From contig CM035353.1 of the NCBI GenBank assembly GCA_020137815.1, positions 515,501 to 579,500 of the forward strand: a stretch of 64,000 nucleotides of DNA. Direction: 5' to 3'. Under the pieces are notes generated by a model. It was not told the DNA's origin. It saw only the letters and a program-made list of their open reading frames with translations, and made no database searches. This DNA comes from Hormiphora californensis. Taxonomy: Eukaryota; Ctenophora; Tentaculata; Cydippida; Pleurobrachiidae. A program made the position numbers and the translations under genes. Positions 20,201 through 31,800 of the stretch are shown one piece after another; position 1 is the first letter of the stretch; each line of letters begins with the position of its first letter.

Positions 20201-23200
20201 AGTCACCCTCAGGAATGCTATCCAGCACGGGGGTAAGACAGAAAGTGTGATAGGCCTCGTCGCACCCATCACACAGAAGCAGCAAATCTGAAAGATAGAA
20301 ATATATTATAGGTCTAAATTCCAGGGACACGAATATATTGCGATATATATTTGATATCTTTTGATAAAACTCTGCCAGAAGTTCTTTTTAGGTATTTGCA
20401 CCCTTCTTTACTGTTCATACTGTAGTTGAACTGATTGCAACACATCTCTTGAACGGTCCTATTCTTTAAAAACTTTGATGTACAATGAGAGAGCTAGATA
20501 TAGGATCTCGGAGCAAGGAAAAATGTGTAACAGTGGTGCCCCGTCATATTAAATTCAGGCCGCCCAGGGTGTTTTTTTGTGCGTCTTGGACAACGTGGGG
20601 GAGGGGGGGGGGGCGTCGTGGGCAGCGCTGTGAGGGCGGCCAACATGACGGAGCACCACTTTAATTTGTTACCGGGGGGGGGGGGGGGGGTGTTACCTTC
20701 GCTTTCTCCGGTACCACAAATCTGACACATGTAATGATCTAAAGTGGATGGGCAATCCCCTTTGGGCGGTTGATGGCCGATAGGGACCGTCGTCGTGAAA
20801 TCTCCCTTTAGTGTGTGGCATGTACAAATACTGTCGTACCTGAGGAAATGATAGGGTAACAATAATATGTTAACAATAGATTAACAATAGGTTAACAATA
20901 ATGACAATAATGACAATCCCATTGTTCACTTGGTAACGAATTGACCCCTAAACCGTGCTCTACTACGGCCTGAGAGGTGATTTAATTAACAAACTGTAAA
21001 AAAATTATCGGTTGTAAAAACTGTCTTACCTTGTTCGACAGATTGGACAAGTGTTTGCATTTTTAGACCACTCGGTGATACACGGCTCACAAAAGACATG
21101 TTGGCAGTTCTGTGGTTTGGCGAATGATTCAACGTCGTCCTCCCCACCTTGACAGACAGGACACAAGAACTCATCCCCAGTCTCATCTTCTTCAACTTCT
21201 TCTTCCCCACTTTCAGTCACATCTGAGTGGGAATGCAATTAATATGTCGTGATTACTGTTTAAGGGTACGCTAACCAAAAATTTTTTTCGAGTGCAGGGA
21301 AATCTCTCACCGTAGGGTTGTAGGCCATGCCAAGGAGACCTCAAATATGCAATTTGAGCTCTCAAGTCGAATTCATATTTTTGCTACAGCTGTTTAAAAA
21401 ATGTCCTGTAAATACGTTTTTGGCATCTCAAAAAAAATTTTTTAAAGATAGGAGCATGAAAATTTGGGGATTTGAAGAGGACATGAAGGTGAATAACCAC
21501 AAAAAATATTTTTGCAATCCGAGCTGATTTCCGGTCCTGAGATGGATTTCTTTTTTTCCACTTTAACGCCCTATTTGGCAAAGTTCCGAAAACATGTGAA
21601 AGCTGTAAATTGGTGAAAAGTTGCGTCTAACGATTATCTAAGTGGCCATAAATTTTGGGCGTGTCCTTATTTGAGATAAGCTGTACAGAGTTTTTTTTGT
21701 GTAAGCCGTCATTTCAGAAATAAATAAATTCCCTGTATCTCAAAAACGGCTGATCGTAAAGACCTGAGACTATGCTTAAACGATTCAGAAGGTCCGATTT
21801 TGGGGGGGTCTTCTGAGAGACATTTTGCTCCTACTTCAACCGTTTTTGCTGTAATTGCGAAAAACAAAACCCATCTTCGCCATCGTGGATTTTTTTGTGA
21901 TTTTGTTTTTGGTGATTCTAGGGACCCATATGGACCAAATAGTGAAGGAATTAGCTTGTTACACATTTTTCCATAGTTTCGGTCCTTTCTTAGCTAAAAT
22001 TCCCTAATTACAGGATATTGGATTTTAGCTTTTGCCCTTTCCATAGAATTTGTTTTTCGCAATTATAGCAAAAACGGTTGAAGTAGGAGCAAAATGTCTC
22101 TCAGAAGACCCCCCCAAAATCGGACCTTCTGAATCGTTTAAGCATAGTCTCAGGTCTCTAAGATCAGCCGTTTTTGAGATACAGGGAATTTATTTATTTC
22201 TGAAATGACGGCTTACACAAAAAAAACTCTGTACAGCTTATCTCAAATAAGGACACGCCCAAAATTTATGGCCACTTAGATAATCGTTAGACGCAACTTT
22301 TCACCAATTTACAGCTTTCACATGTTTTCGGAACTTTGCCAAATAGGGCGTTAAAGTGGAAAAAAAGAAATCCATCTCAGGACCGGAAATCAGCTCGGAT
22401 TGCAAAAATATTTTTTGTGGTTATTCACCTTTATGTCCTCTTCAAATCCCCAAATTTTCATGCTCCTATCTTTAAAAAAAAATTTTTGAGATGCCAAAAA
22501 CGTATTTACAGGACATTTTTTAAACAGCTGTAGCAAAAATATGAATTCGACTTGAGAGCTCAAATTGCATATTTGAGGTCTCCTTGGCATGGCCTACAAC
22601 CCTACGGTGAGAGATTTCCCTGCACTCGAAAAAAATTTTTGGTTAGCGTACCCTTAATAGCCCAACTGGTCATTCCGAAAAATCAGATACAAACACATTA
22701 ATGTGCTGCACTGTATATGAGTTACTCCAACCCTCCAGTTTCAATGCTTGTTTAACGAAGGAAGTAACCAAGCGATCCACTGGATTCGATATATCTAGGC
22801 GCATATCATATTGCCACAGTACTGATGTATTAGCACTATCTTTATATCGGATATCTCGAACAGCAACAATCCTTGTATTTAAACAGGGTTCTTGCTTTCT
22901 AACCAGTTAGGCGTATTAACGTACCGTTGAACGGTCGATTGATTCAATAACCTGTTGTTCAGGCTTGATCAATATCATGTGTGTGGGTGATGTGTGTGTG
23001 TGTGATGTCCCTGCAGCATAGTGCATAATACTACGGCTAATGTAGTTCATTATCATGAGTGGGAATGATACAGTTCTAAATATTGATGCTTAAATATAAT
23101 GTGTTAGTTGATGGAAGTATTCTGAATAATGAGTTCAGAGCAAGAATTAATTAAGTTGATGGAAGTGTATGGACAACTGAGACATTGTGTTAGTTTTTCA

Positions 23201-23669
23201 TAAACTTCCATCAACAAATTGAAGATACGACTAACATGAAGAGTGGCAACACATGTATTGAGAATATTTGTAGTATCTGTGTAAATACAATTCCAACTCG
23301 ATTATTTCGTATTACAGTAGGACCCCGATTTAGTGGCCCGCGATTTAGTGGCAGGATAATCTTCCCCCGATATAGGAAATTAACAGTATTTGACCCCGAT
23401 TTAGTGGACACCCCGATTTAGTGGACAAAACCCTTTCCCCCGAGGATGCCACTAAATCGGGCACACTTTTATTTGAAAAATTGATAACGACGACTTGCAG
23501 ATATTGAGGGAGTGAAAACTATCTTCAAAGAAGTTTGAAAAAGTAACTTATAGTGTAATTATTTACCAGGAGGGGTTGTCGGTTGCTCCTCCGCCTTTGG
23601 CGTTGTCACCACTTTCACTGCTCCAGATTCGGATATGAGAATCTTTCCCCCAAACTGGCTTTGAGTCAT
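13657..23669 (-). CDS. PHRF1: PHD and RING finger domain-containing protein (PHRF1), 14 exons
   Basis: Minus-strand exons: 23669-23567, 21222-21030, 20839-20697, 20287-20187, 20039-19982, 19824-19649, 19582-19384, 19096-16357, 16223-16114, 15990-15883, 14755-14690, 14408-14278, 14095-13931, 13836-13657. They sum to 4473 nt, a continuous 1490-aa frame. The RING uses C55, C58, C74, H76, C79, C82, C93, C96 (CPVCQ..CPICR). The PHD, about residues 137-185, contains CQICG and [16 protein letters not shown]. The long eighth exon encodes Arg/Ser-rich sequence with about 16 units of 15 aa ([15 protein letters not shown]) and proline-rich segments. The last exons give a basic helical domain ([17 protein letters not shown], then [11 protein letters not shown]) as at the PHRF1 C-terminus. 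Known PHRF1 is a nuclear ubiquitin ligase linked to Pol II CTD binding, TGIF turnover and DNA repair. A TTAA fold-back lies in intron 1 and CHMP6 in intron 10. Confidence 0.93.
14149..14232 (+). repeat. (GA)n microsatellite in PHRF1 intron 12
   Basis: Nearly pure GA dinucleotides with a few AAAG and ATAG interruptions, between the exons at 14095 and 14278; the transcript carries it as (UC)n near the acceptor. Confidence 0.9.
14954..15589 (-). CDS. CHMP6: Charged multivesicular body protein 6 (ESCRT-III, Vps20)
   Basis: Uninterrupted 211-aa frame. The N-terminus MGSLFSKKS places Gly2 for myristoylation, as in CHMP6. A basic coiled-coil half ([40 protein letters not shown]) is followed by an acidic half with [37 protein letters not shown] and a C-terminal PxVP-like stretch ([14 protein letters not shown] region) suited to MIM2 binding of VPS4. 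CHMP6 links ESCRT-II to ESCRT-III on endosomes. Length matches the family (about 200 aa). The gene lies entirely inside PHRF1 intron 10 on the same strand and has no introns, consistent with a retrocopy origin or a nested ancestral gene. Confidence 0.95.
   Translation of the reverse strand: MGSLFSKKSTPKSRVTEQDQAVLKLKQTRDKLKQYQKKIQLNQDKERKLAKQCLDQGRKDKALRLLKKKKFQDGLLEKTDNQLDNLERMVSDIEFAQCEIKIMEGLKSGNEALKELNAIMSLDDVEKILGDTEDAVAYQQEIDAMLTGTSIVEFDEEELEGELDAMLAAEEESKMPDVPVSGIDLPEVPEHEVGEGEKREVKERPRELVAG
15787..15918 (+). repeat. Tandem repeat containing three copies of a PHRF1 splice donor
   Basis: Three units of 44-45 bases, each with TTACCTCTGGGGTCTCTGTT. On the minus strand each unit contains CCCCAGAG|GTAAGA. 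Only the first donor (exon end 15883) joins the next exon in frame, giving NRDPRG then DPRGQRL; moving to the second unit adds 44 nt and shifts the frame. Confidence 0.85.
17712..18440 (-). repeat. 45-bp in-frame tandem array coding Arg/Ser repeats in PHRF1
   Basis: About 16 units of 45 bases (15 aa), consensus [15 protein letters not shown], with small changes such as SQSGSP or SGSPVSRK. The repeat keeps antisense frames open too (long spurious plus-strand ORFs), which are not genes. Confidence 0.9.
20528..20697 (+). mobile_element. Short inverted-repeat element with AACAGTGGTGC termini
   Basis: Left TAACAGTGGTGCCCCGTCAT and right ATGACGGAGCACCACTTTAA are inverted and enclose a G-rich centre with poly-G tracts. 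A second copy lies at 23810-23968. It lies in PHRF1 intron 3. Confidence 0.7.
21264..22653 (+). mobile_element. TTAA-flanked fold-back element, copy 1 (about 1.39 kb)
   Basis: TTAA occurs at 21260-21263 and 22654-22657. The ends GGGTACGCTAACCAAAAA and TTTTTGGTTAGCGTACCC are perfect inversions, and nearly the whole element is two inverted arms of about 690 bases with few differences. No transposase frame. It lies in PHRF1 intron 1. The TTAA target suggests piggyBac-type mobilisation. A relative is at 54314-55416, sharing AGCAAAATGTCTCTCAG and CCCCCCCAAAATCGGACCTT. Confidence 0.9.
23316..23463 (+). mobile_element. Pogo-like MITE, diverged copy
   Basis: Starts after TA with CAGTAGGACCCCGATTTAGT and has repeated CCCCGATTTAGTGGAC; the right end is degraded at GCCACTAAATCGGG. 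Same family as 48765-48935. Confidence 0.75.
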
Positions 23670-23809
23670 GAATAGACTAACTAAAATACAGGAGTGGTTA
23701 AAATTGTAAAATTTTTAGAAAATCAGGAAGAGCGTAACAGAATCATGTCGTAAATTTTTCCATTTTCGGCAATTTTCCATCAGAAATCGCGTTTTCCCAG
23801 TAGACCGAG

Positions 23810-23968
23810 TCTAACAGTGGTGCTTCGTCATATTGACCACACGCACAGCGCCCCCTACGTCGTTCCCAGCGTCCAAAACTAACCGTGTATGCTTTTTTAT
23901 CGCGTTTGGGACGCTGTAAACCATGCATGAGGGCTGGGGGCGTGGCCAATATAACAGAGCACCACTGT
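23810..23968 (+). mobile_element. Short inverted-repeat element with TAACAGTGGTGC termini, copy 2
   Basis: Left TAACAGTGGTGCTTCGTCATA and right ATAACAGAGCACCACTGTTA form inverted ends of about 21 bases. Upstream of PHRF1. Confidence 0.78.
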
Positions 23969-24676
23969 TACTTCCACACTCGATGCCGGGACTGCAGAGT
24001 AAATAACCAGACGAGTGGGAAAATACAGTTTTTTTCTCAGAAAATTATAATAAATTACCCACACACCGTCATACTCTCATACTCCCTCTCTCTGCTCTCA
24101 GAAAAGAAACGAAAAAAAGTGAAAAGCGGATTTGAAAGTGGGGTGTTTTAAAAAATTGCTTGCAATGAGCGCGCGCGAAAAAGTCGCGCGTCAGGGACAA
24201 TTTGACGTAACTTATTTTAATTCGCGCGTTCCGAACAATTTATTGAAAACAACGGGTTTTCCTAATATAAATATACAAATTAGTGTACTTGCATTAATAT
24301 TCTATACATATTTCTATACAACTCACAATATAGTGTCTTTAGAAGTGTTTATGTGTATTGTTTACTCAGTGAGTCAGACTCCGGCTCAGAGTTATATATT
24401 ACTTGTTATAGTGTTGGGCACGTCGCGCCCCCCATGTTCGCTTGCCATGCTACGCAGTCTGTCTATCGGCCGGTGTGAGAGCTGACAGACAAGGAACATG
24501 TCAAATGTTCGCGCAGGCAAGTTATAGTGTAACTGTAACTCGGAGTACGGAGTCTGACTTAGTGACTTACAGACTTATAAATATGAATCGTGCTGCATGG
24601 GCTGTTACTTAACAGTTATTAGTTAACAAATTGAATTAAATATGATTAATGAAATTATCTTAAATTCCATACCGAT
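23969..24676 (+). other. Upstream flank of PHRF1, no gene recognised
   Basis: AT-rich sequence with a CGCG-rich patch near 24170-24230. It may contain the shared promoter area or UTR of the neighbouring minus-strand genes. No coding exon supported. Confidence 0.45.
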
Positions 24677-25183
24677 TCACCCAACTATCTCACACATATT
24701 GTCTGTACTCGCCAACTCACTCTCTAGCTCTGCAACCTCATACTGTAGTTTCTCTTTTCTCTCGCCCAACTCTCTCTCCCTTCCTGCCAAGCAAGCTGGG
24801 CTATAGTTATTCTTAGCTTGGGTAATCTTCCCCCTTGTCTCATTCAACCTCTCACCATAATCGGCCTCCTCGGCCCTCTGTACCTCTCTCACCTCCAACA
24901 TCTCTCTATCAGCCTTCTCGACATCTCTCTGGTGCTCTCTATTCCTTTTATCCAACTCTAAAGCCTCTCCAACTAACCCCTGGTTCCGGAGAACAACCGA
25001 TTCCCTGATATCCTGGACTGTTTTGAGGTGCTGTGAGGTTTGTTCAAGTTTTTCGTATACCCCGGTAAGAGTCTCCTTCAGTTGAGCTGTCTTGAGGAGT
25101 GAGGCTTTGAGCTGTTTTTCATACAGTGCCTTGTGCTCTGATAACTCCGGGAGAGTGCTTGTAATGTACTCTGTCGTTGCCAT
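24677..25183 (-). CDS. Hypothetical coiled-coil protein, 168 aa
   Basis: A single open frame from ATG (MATTEYITSTLPELSEHKAL) to a stop. Apart from the ends it is charged heptad-like sequence (LKETLTGVYEKLEQTSQHL, LDKRNREHQRDVEKADREML, ERKEKLQYEVAELESELAS), so an extended helix or coiled coil is expected. No signal peptide or membrane segment. I do not recognise the family. It lies about 1 kb upstream of PHRF1 on the same strand. The biased composition fits a real protein better than chance, but it could be one exon of a larger gene. Confidence 0.6.
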   Translation of the reverse strand: MATTEYITSTLPELSEHKALYEKQLKASLLKTAQLKETLTGVYEKLEQTSQHLKTVQDIRESVVLRNQGLVGEALELDKRNREHQRDVEKADREMLEVREVQRAEEADYGERLNETRGKITQAKNNYSPACLAGRERELGERKEKLQYEVAELESELASTDNMCEIVG

Positions 25184-25823
25184 GGTGATTTAATAAATAC
25201 TTGAGGTTGCTGGGTTGTGGTTGAGTGGTTACTGGTGGTTGTTGAGTGGTAGGTGCTCTCTTGTAGAGGATGGATTTTACACGCTCTTTCTCTGTGACTT
25301 GTTTGAATTTTACATTTGCTAGAAAGATAATGGGGTGTTCAATGGGGTGTTCAATCTGTCAGAAATAAAATGGATGCAATTCAAAAGGGAGTAATAAATT
25401 TTAATAGGTCACAGGAGGTAAGAAAACATCTCAAACACACATAGATATACAAATACCAACGTCTAAATACACAGGGCGGGCTCTGCACAATAATTGTCTA
25501 GTTTGTATTTGATCTTCAACATCACTGTCAGAGCATTGGCCTGACAACAACTTCAAGGAGTTGAAAGCGAAGCAGTGTCGGTGCACAAGGCAGAGCTGCC
25601 TAACAAATCCCATTTTTGAAAATCTTATCCAAAACTTACAAAATAACCATACATCATTATTCATCCTGACCGTGCTTGACTGATAAACTATTTAAGTGTA
25701 AATAATACAAAATAGAGGCACTTATCGAGGCCTGCACACTATTTAACCTATACAAATTTCATAGAGTTAATGATGACCAGGATAATCCCACAAAGGGCCC
25801 TACCATATACAAATTCAAGTTAT
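25184..25823 (-). other. Intergenic stretch upstream of the coiled-coil ORF
   Basis: Nothing with coding signal. The motif GTCAGAGCATTGGCCTGACA near 25527 recurs at 12563 and 12634 and is a short dispersed repeat with an internal inverted half. Confidence 0.5.
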
Positions 25824-28800
25824 CTACTGTGCCTTTAGCTTTTCACCCCCTCCATTTTCCTTGACCTTCCCTGTTCCCTTCGTCATGTAGGATTGCAGAT
25901 AGAAGTTGGAGAAAAGAATGAAGAATGATGCAGCGTAGCCCAGGCAGGCATACTGCATCCAGGCTGGGAAATCACAGCCCATGTAGAGAGACACTACACA
26001 ATGAGTCATTGCCCATGCAAACTGCACCTGGAAAAGTAGTGTGTTACAACTTGTGTGGCTCACCCCGCACGTGTGTGAGTTCAGTAGATCAATATAGGAT
26101 GACACGAACACAATAGGAACCGACCGAATCAGGAAATACTGGTCCCTAAATAACGAGTTCTGATTGGTTGTTTACTTGTGTCGGTCGGTTCCTGGAATAC
26201 AACAAGAGATGGAATTTAGTAAAAGGTTCCTTACCAGCAGGAACCGACCGAACCAAGTAAACAACCAATCAGAACTCGTTATTTAGGTCACGTGACTGGT
26301 TATCAGCCAATCAGGGACCAGTATTCCCTGATTCGGTCGGTTCCTGCTTACCAGCTGGTAATGAGTTATGTGCTTCTTCCACCACAGGTATTTCTGCATT
26401 TGGGGGCCCATCGCAGATAGACCATAGTAGCTGTACATGAACACATGGACGGAAGAGTTAACTAGGGCCCCGAAGAAGGATTGTCCACCAGCCACCCATT
26501 TAATACCAATCCACCACAAGAGGGGCATGGTGACGTGATGGTATACGTGAAGGAATGTTACTTGTCGATACTTCTTTCGTAGGATGAACATTACCTATAA
26601 TGTTAGGTGTTAGAATTGTCTAGTCAGGGAATTACAGTATCAGATAGGGTGGAGGAAGATATTAGCAGAATTAGGGGAGGGGTAAATGTGTCTCATTGTA
26701 CTTACAGTATCCATGAATTCAATGGGTTTTGAAACAAAGTACCACCACAGAGCAGCCGCCATCTGAAAAAGATAGGATATTATAAAATGTAAACTCAAGT
26801 TCCCAATTAAAATTAACAATTGGGTGGTATGACGCCACGAACAATGTTCTAGAGTGGGTTATAGAGCTGGCCCGTTCTGTATTTCTCACACGAGACATTC
26901 CGAACAAGGTCCGGGTTCAATGAGCTACTGCACTGAACTTTGAGGGTTACGGAGAATGGAGATCAAGGTTCGGGAGAGGGCTGTCTTTTACTCTTTTGTG
27001 AGATAGACCAGTCATATGATGCATGATATGGAACATAATTGATCTAAATGTGATTCCACTTCTAGGGCACTCCAATAGGTCCCTAGAACCACCAAAAAAA
27101 TTTGACACTCTTCATCAAATGAATAAATGTGGTTTTTGGGCCACGCCCTTATACCTGTATTTTCAGTCATGTGGTCAAAACTGAAAACCATCTTAGGAAA
27201 CGAGTAGAGAAGAAATCACTAAAGTGTGTAGCGTCCTCGCATTAGTGGGGGTAGGTGCCGGAATTAAGTCTCTATTTCATCTGGTTAATTAGATAATTGG
27301 ATAATTAGGTATGCGCATAACCGTTTTTTGGCTATATGGCTATAGCCACTTATAAATGGTTTAGAGACTTTTCACTGGTGCCATTTTGTAGGCAATGGCC
27401 AAGTTATGGGGGGTCGACATCGGACTTTTAAGCTCTATCTCCAACCGTTTAGCCGTTATTTCGATTCAAAGGTGCTGAAAATGAGTAAAAATCGGGCTTT
27501 TTCCCGTTTTTTGCTCATTTTCAGCACCTTAAAAGCCAAATAACGGCTAAACGGTTGAAGATAGAGCTTAAAAGTCCGACGTCGACCCCCCATAACTTGG
27601 CCATTGCCTACAAAATGGCACCAGTGAAAAGTCTCTAAACCATTTATAAGTGGCTATAGCCATATAGCCAAAAAACGGTTATGCGCATACCTAATTATCC
27701 AATTATCTAATTAACCAGATGAGATAGACTTAATTCCGGCACCTACCCCCACTAATGCGAGGACGCTACACACTTTAGTGCCCTTGATTTCTTCTCTACT
27801 CGTTTCCTAAGATGGTTTTCAGTTTTGACCACATGACTGAAAATACAGGTATAAGGGCGTGGCCCAAAAACCAGATTTATTCATTTGATGAAGAGTGACA
27901 AATTTTTTGGTGGTTCTAGGGACCTATTTGAGTGCCCTAGAAGTGGAATCACATTTAGATCAATTATGTTTTTTTTTCGGTCCAAAACCGACATCATATG
28001 ACTGGTCTAAAGGTCCCCCAAAACTACTATGTCCCTTGCTGCGCGCGACCGGATTTTAGACGGCCATAGCTCCACCCCCTGATAAGATAGAGACTTGAAA
28101 TTTGTTTTGTGAGGAGATCATGTCGAGTTCTTCCTACAAAACAAATTTCAAGTCTCTATCTCATCAGGGAGTGGAGTTATGACCGTGGGAAATTTTACAA
28201 AACCCGAGTGAGGGACATAGTAGTTTGGGGTGTACTTTAAGACAAGATATCTTGGAAGAAGACAGGTCACCAAGCGGAGCTGTAATGTTCTCACGGTGCG
28301 CGCGGAACAGCACTGCTGAAAGAGTCAGCGGGCTATGTTTCAATGGGTTGAGGTACTCGCGCGTTACATTAAAAACAACATTTGAGTTGGAATTGCCACT
28401 ACCGGGTTGCAATGCAGCAGTTGCTCAGTAGTAATCAGTAGTAGTGCAGCAGTTTAAGTGATGTCTGAACCCGGTAGTAACACTTCCCTGAACTGCTGTG
28501 TAAATTAGTGAAGACTGAAGACGTGAAACACAGTGTTCTCGAAAGCTTCGGTCAATTTATTGATCTAGTACCATTATATCGATGTTTATGTATGCTACAG
28601 AGCTTTAATGTATTCATTATTCTCCGAACAAGCCGCTCTCCCATAATCGATTAGTATTGTTACCCTCCCCCCAGTCTACAAGTAAGAGGGAGAGTGAAAG
28701 GGAGAGATGGAGGGAGAGACTGTCCTCCCGTATGATCTGTGTCTTATTAGTTGGTGCTATCACTTCAATCTTTACTTAGTATGTTTTGTACGATTTGTTC

Positions 28801-31800
28801 ATTCTCTGTGGCCATACTCCTAGCTCCCACCTTTCAAAAACTGAATACACTTTCATGCGAGAAAAACTTGATATGTAATATGTTCTAACCCTCCCTTTAC
28901 ATTTGGGCCCGAAACACAGCCAGGCAAAGAAAAACTTCGTTGTGCTTGCTCAACGGCTACATGTAGCTGTGGCGGTCTCAACTCATAACTTACTAAATTA
29001 TCTTTTGATTAATCGCCATGTTACTTTAAGGCGTTCTTCGGGGGGGGGGGGGGGGGGGGGGCAAGGCAGCATTCAGCAATATTACACTATTTTGTCTAGC
29101 TATCAAATGTGACTATCAATGGAGTACGTCAGTGTGAGTACAATGATTCTGGTTCTTTTTTTTGTGTCACTGGCAGATTCTAGTAATAATGGTAAGTTAT
29201 CTTCTATAATTATAGTGATAAGGATAGCATATTTGAGAAAAAATCGTGAAAGACTTTGTTGTATCAAATTTTTACAATTTTCAGTACCTACACAACACGG
29301 TGTCCCTTAAGGAGGTGAAACCTCGACTAGATAAAGTTTTTTGGAAACCGGACCTAGGTTACGTATTTTTGACCGAGGAATCCGAAAAACATAAAATTAA
29401 AATCGAAAACGTAGCGGTTTTTGCGTAAAACGGCAAAAACTGTCATTTTTCAGCGATTTTCGACTTTTTACGCTTTCTAGAGATTTAAAAAATATTTCCT
29501 TACAAGATATGATCTTGTGCTTCTAGACTAATAAAATACAATCGATTTGCTACAAATTGGTCCCGGGTTTGTGTGATTTGGTCAAAAGCTCTCTTTACTG
29601 TGGCCCATCAAAGATGGCCACTCTGCAAATACGTATTTGGCTCCTGTGGCCGCAGATGTAAACCAAAATAAGATTTATTATACACCAAAATTTGCGTCTT
29701 CTCAAGGCAAACAACCTGGTTTTTACGAAATTTGATTTCATGCAGGCGTTCAAAAATTACAGCCGAAAAACTGGTACAGTGGATTTCGGAAATACCCCTA
29801 CTTCAACAAATCCTAATCCAGATAAGATTTCGAAAAATATACATGTTCATACATGAAAATGAAGCTCAGACAAATGCCAACGTGATGCAAAAAACGGGAA
29901 GTGTGTAACTTATTTCGTTTAGAAGCTATAGCCAAAATAAAAGTGCTTATATTTGCCTTGAAAACACCCTCTAAAAACCATACTTTTAGACAATTTCTGA
30001 CAATTTCAAACAAATTCTGTCCACAGGGGGCTAAGTTGGTGCACTGGAGGTGAAATTTTATTCTTATTGCATAATGCATTTTTAGACAGATTTGCTATTT
30101 TTCAGGGCTTTTAGAGGGTGTTTTCAATGCAAAAATAAGCACTTTTATTTGGGCTATAGCGTCTAAACGAAATAATTTACACACTTCCCGTTTGTTGCAT
30201 CGTATTGGCATTTGTCTGAGCTTCATTTTCATGTATGAACATGTATATTTTTCGAAATCTTATCTGGATTAGGAATTGTTGAAGTAGGGGTATTTCCGAA
30301 ATCCACTGTACCAGTTTTTCGGCTGTAATTTTTGAACGCCTGCATGAAATCAAATTTCGTAAAAACCAGGTTGTTTGCCTTGAGAAGACGCAAATTTTGG
30401 TGTATAATAAATCTTATTTTGGTTTACATCTGCGGCCACAGGAGCCAAATACGTATTTGCAGAGTGGCCATCTTTGATGGGCCACAGTAAAGAGAGCTTT
30501 TGACCAAATCACACAAACCCGGGACCAATTTGTAGCAAATCGATTGTATTTTATTAGTCTAGAAGCACAAGATCATATCTTGTAAGGAAATATTTTTTAA
30601 ATCTCTAGAAAGCGTAAAAAGTCGAAAATCGCTGAAAAATGACAGTTTTTGCCAATTTACGCAAAAACCGCTACGTTTTCGATTTTAATTTTATGTTTTT
30701 CGGATTCCTCGGTCAAAAATACGTAACCTAGGTCCGGTTTCCAAAAAACTTTATCTAGTCGAGGTTTCTCCTCCTTAAGGGACACCGTGACAAGTGATAC
30801 GGCCGTTCTCTGCGACTTTAAGCAGTACATACTCCTGGTATGATAACCAGGGCACCCACTACTACTACCCTGCTGCTCTCAGTATAGACAACGACGTGGC
30901 GACATATGCAGAAGCCCACCTTGATGACACTGCCTCATGGCTCCTGGTGACATTCTCTAACACTGACATTCCAATTAGAGAGGTCTCTTTGGTTCTCTAT
31001 AGCACTGCTTCAGGGAGAGATACGAACATCGTTAGAGTAATTGCTGCATTTATGACTGATGCAGTGGTATATGTGGTAGACAGTGCCGAGAAGAAACACC
31101 AAGTGCGGAATTGTGCAACTAAATCTAGATGATGTTAGTGCAGAGGGACAGACATACAGCTGGCCGTGTGAGGTCTGGGGCAGCCAGATACGTGTGGAGA
31201 GCAGTGCAGGGAAGATGGAATTTTATGGTAGTTACAGAAACAAGCATGTTCTCGTTGCAGAGTGTACCGTGTATGCTCCACGATACGGTATGTTATACAA
31301 TCCACGGAGGACTCGTATCTCTGAGCTCTAGAGACGTGACACTCTCGAATCTATCTTTCTTCTTTATATCGCCATCTCATAAAAATCTCACCTACTCTTG
31401 CCGCACCCCGTGACGGCTCACGGAGGACAAATTTTGTAGAAGTATTTCCTATTTTTTGAAATTTTGAGCATAAATTAAATTTCATAACTCAGATATGAGA
31501 GAGTTAGAGATAGAGGGAGGTAGTGAGAGTGAGAGAGTAACGGCCCTTTTCGGCATCAACTAGTAGATATAATTTAACTTTTTAGACCCTTCAGCTTTAG
31601 ATCGAGATCAGAATTTTATGTTTATTGTTTGAGGCGTTGTTAGGCGTTGTTAGGGGTGGTAGATTGTAGCATGGGGAGTAGTTTCAAGAACAGTTTCAAA
31701 GAAAGAACAACATGTGCGCAGTTAGTATAACGAGCGGGAGGTTGAGATGTTAGATGATGATACATGTAATAATTACCACCCATCTCTCCCTGCCTGCCAC

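Noticed and set aside
29305-30778. TTAA as insertion site of the 29.3-kb fold-back
   Set aside because: TTAA lies inside the inverted termini; symmetry continues nine or more bases outward to the ACAA duplication, so the true ends are 29296 and 30789.
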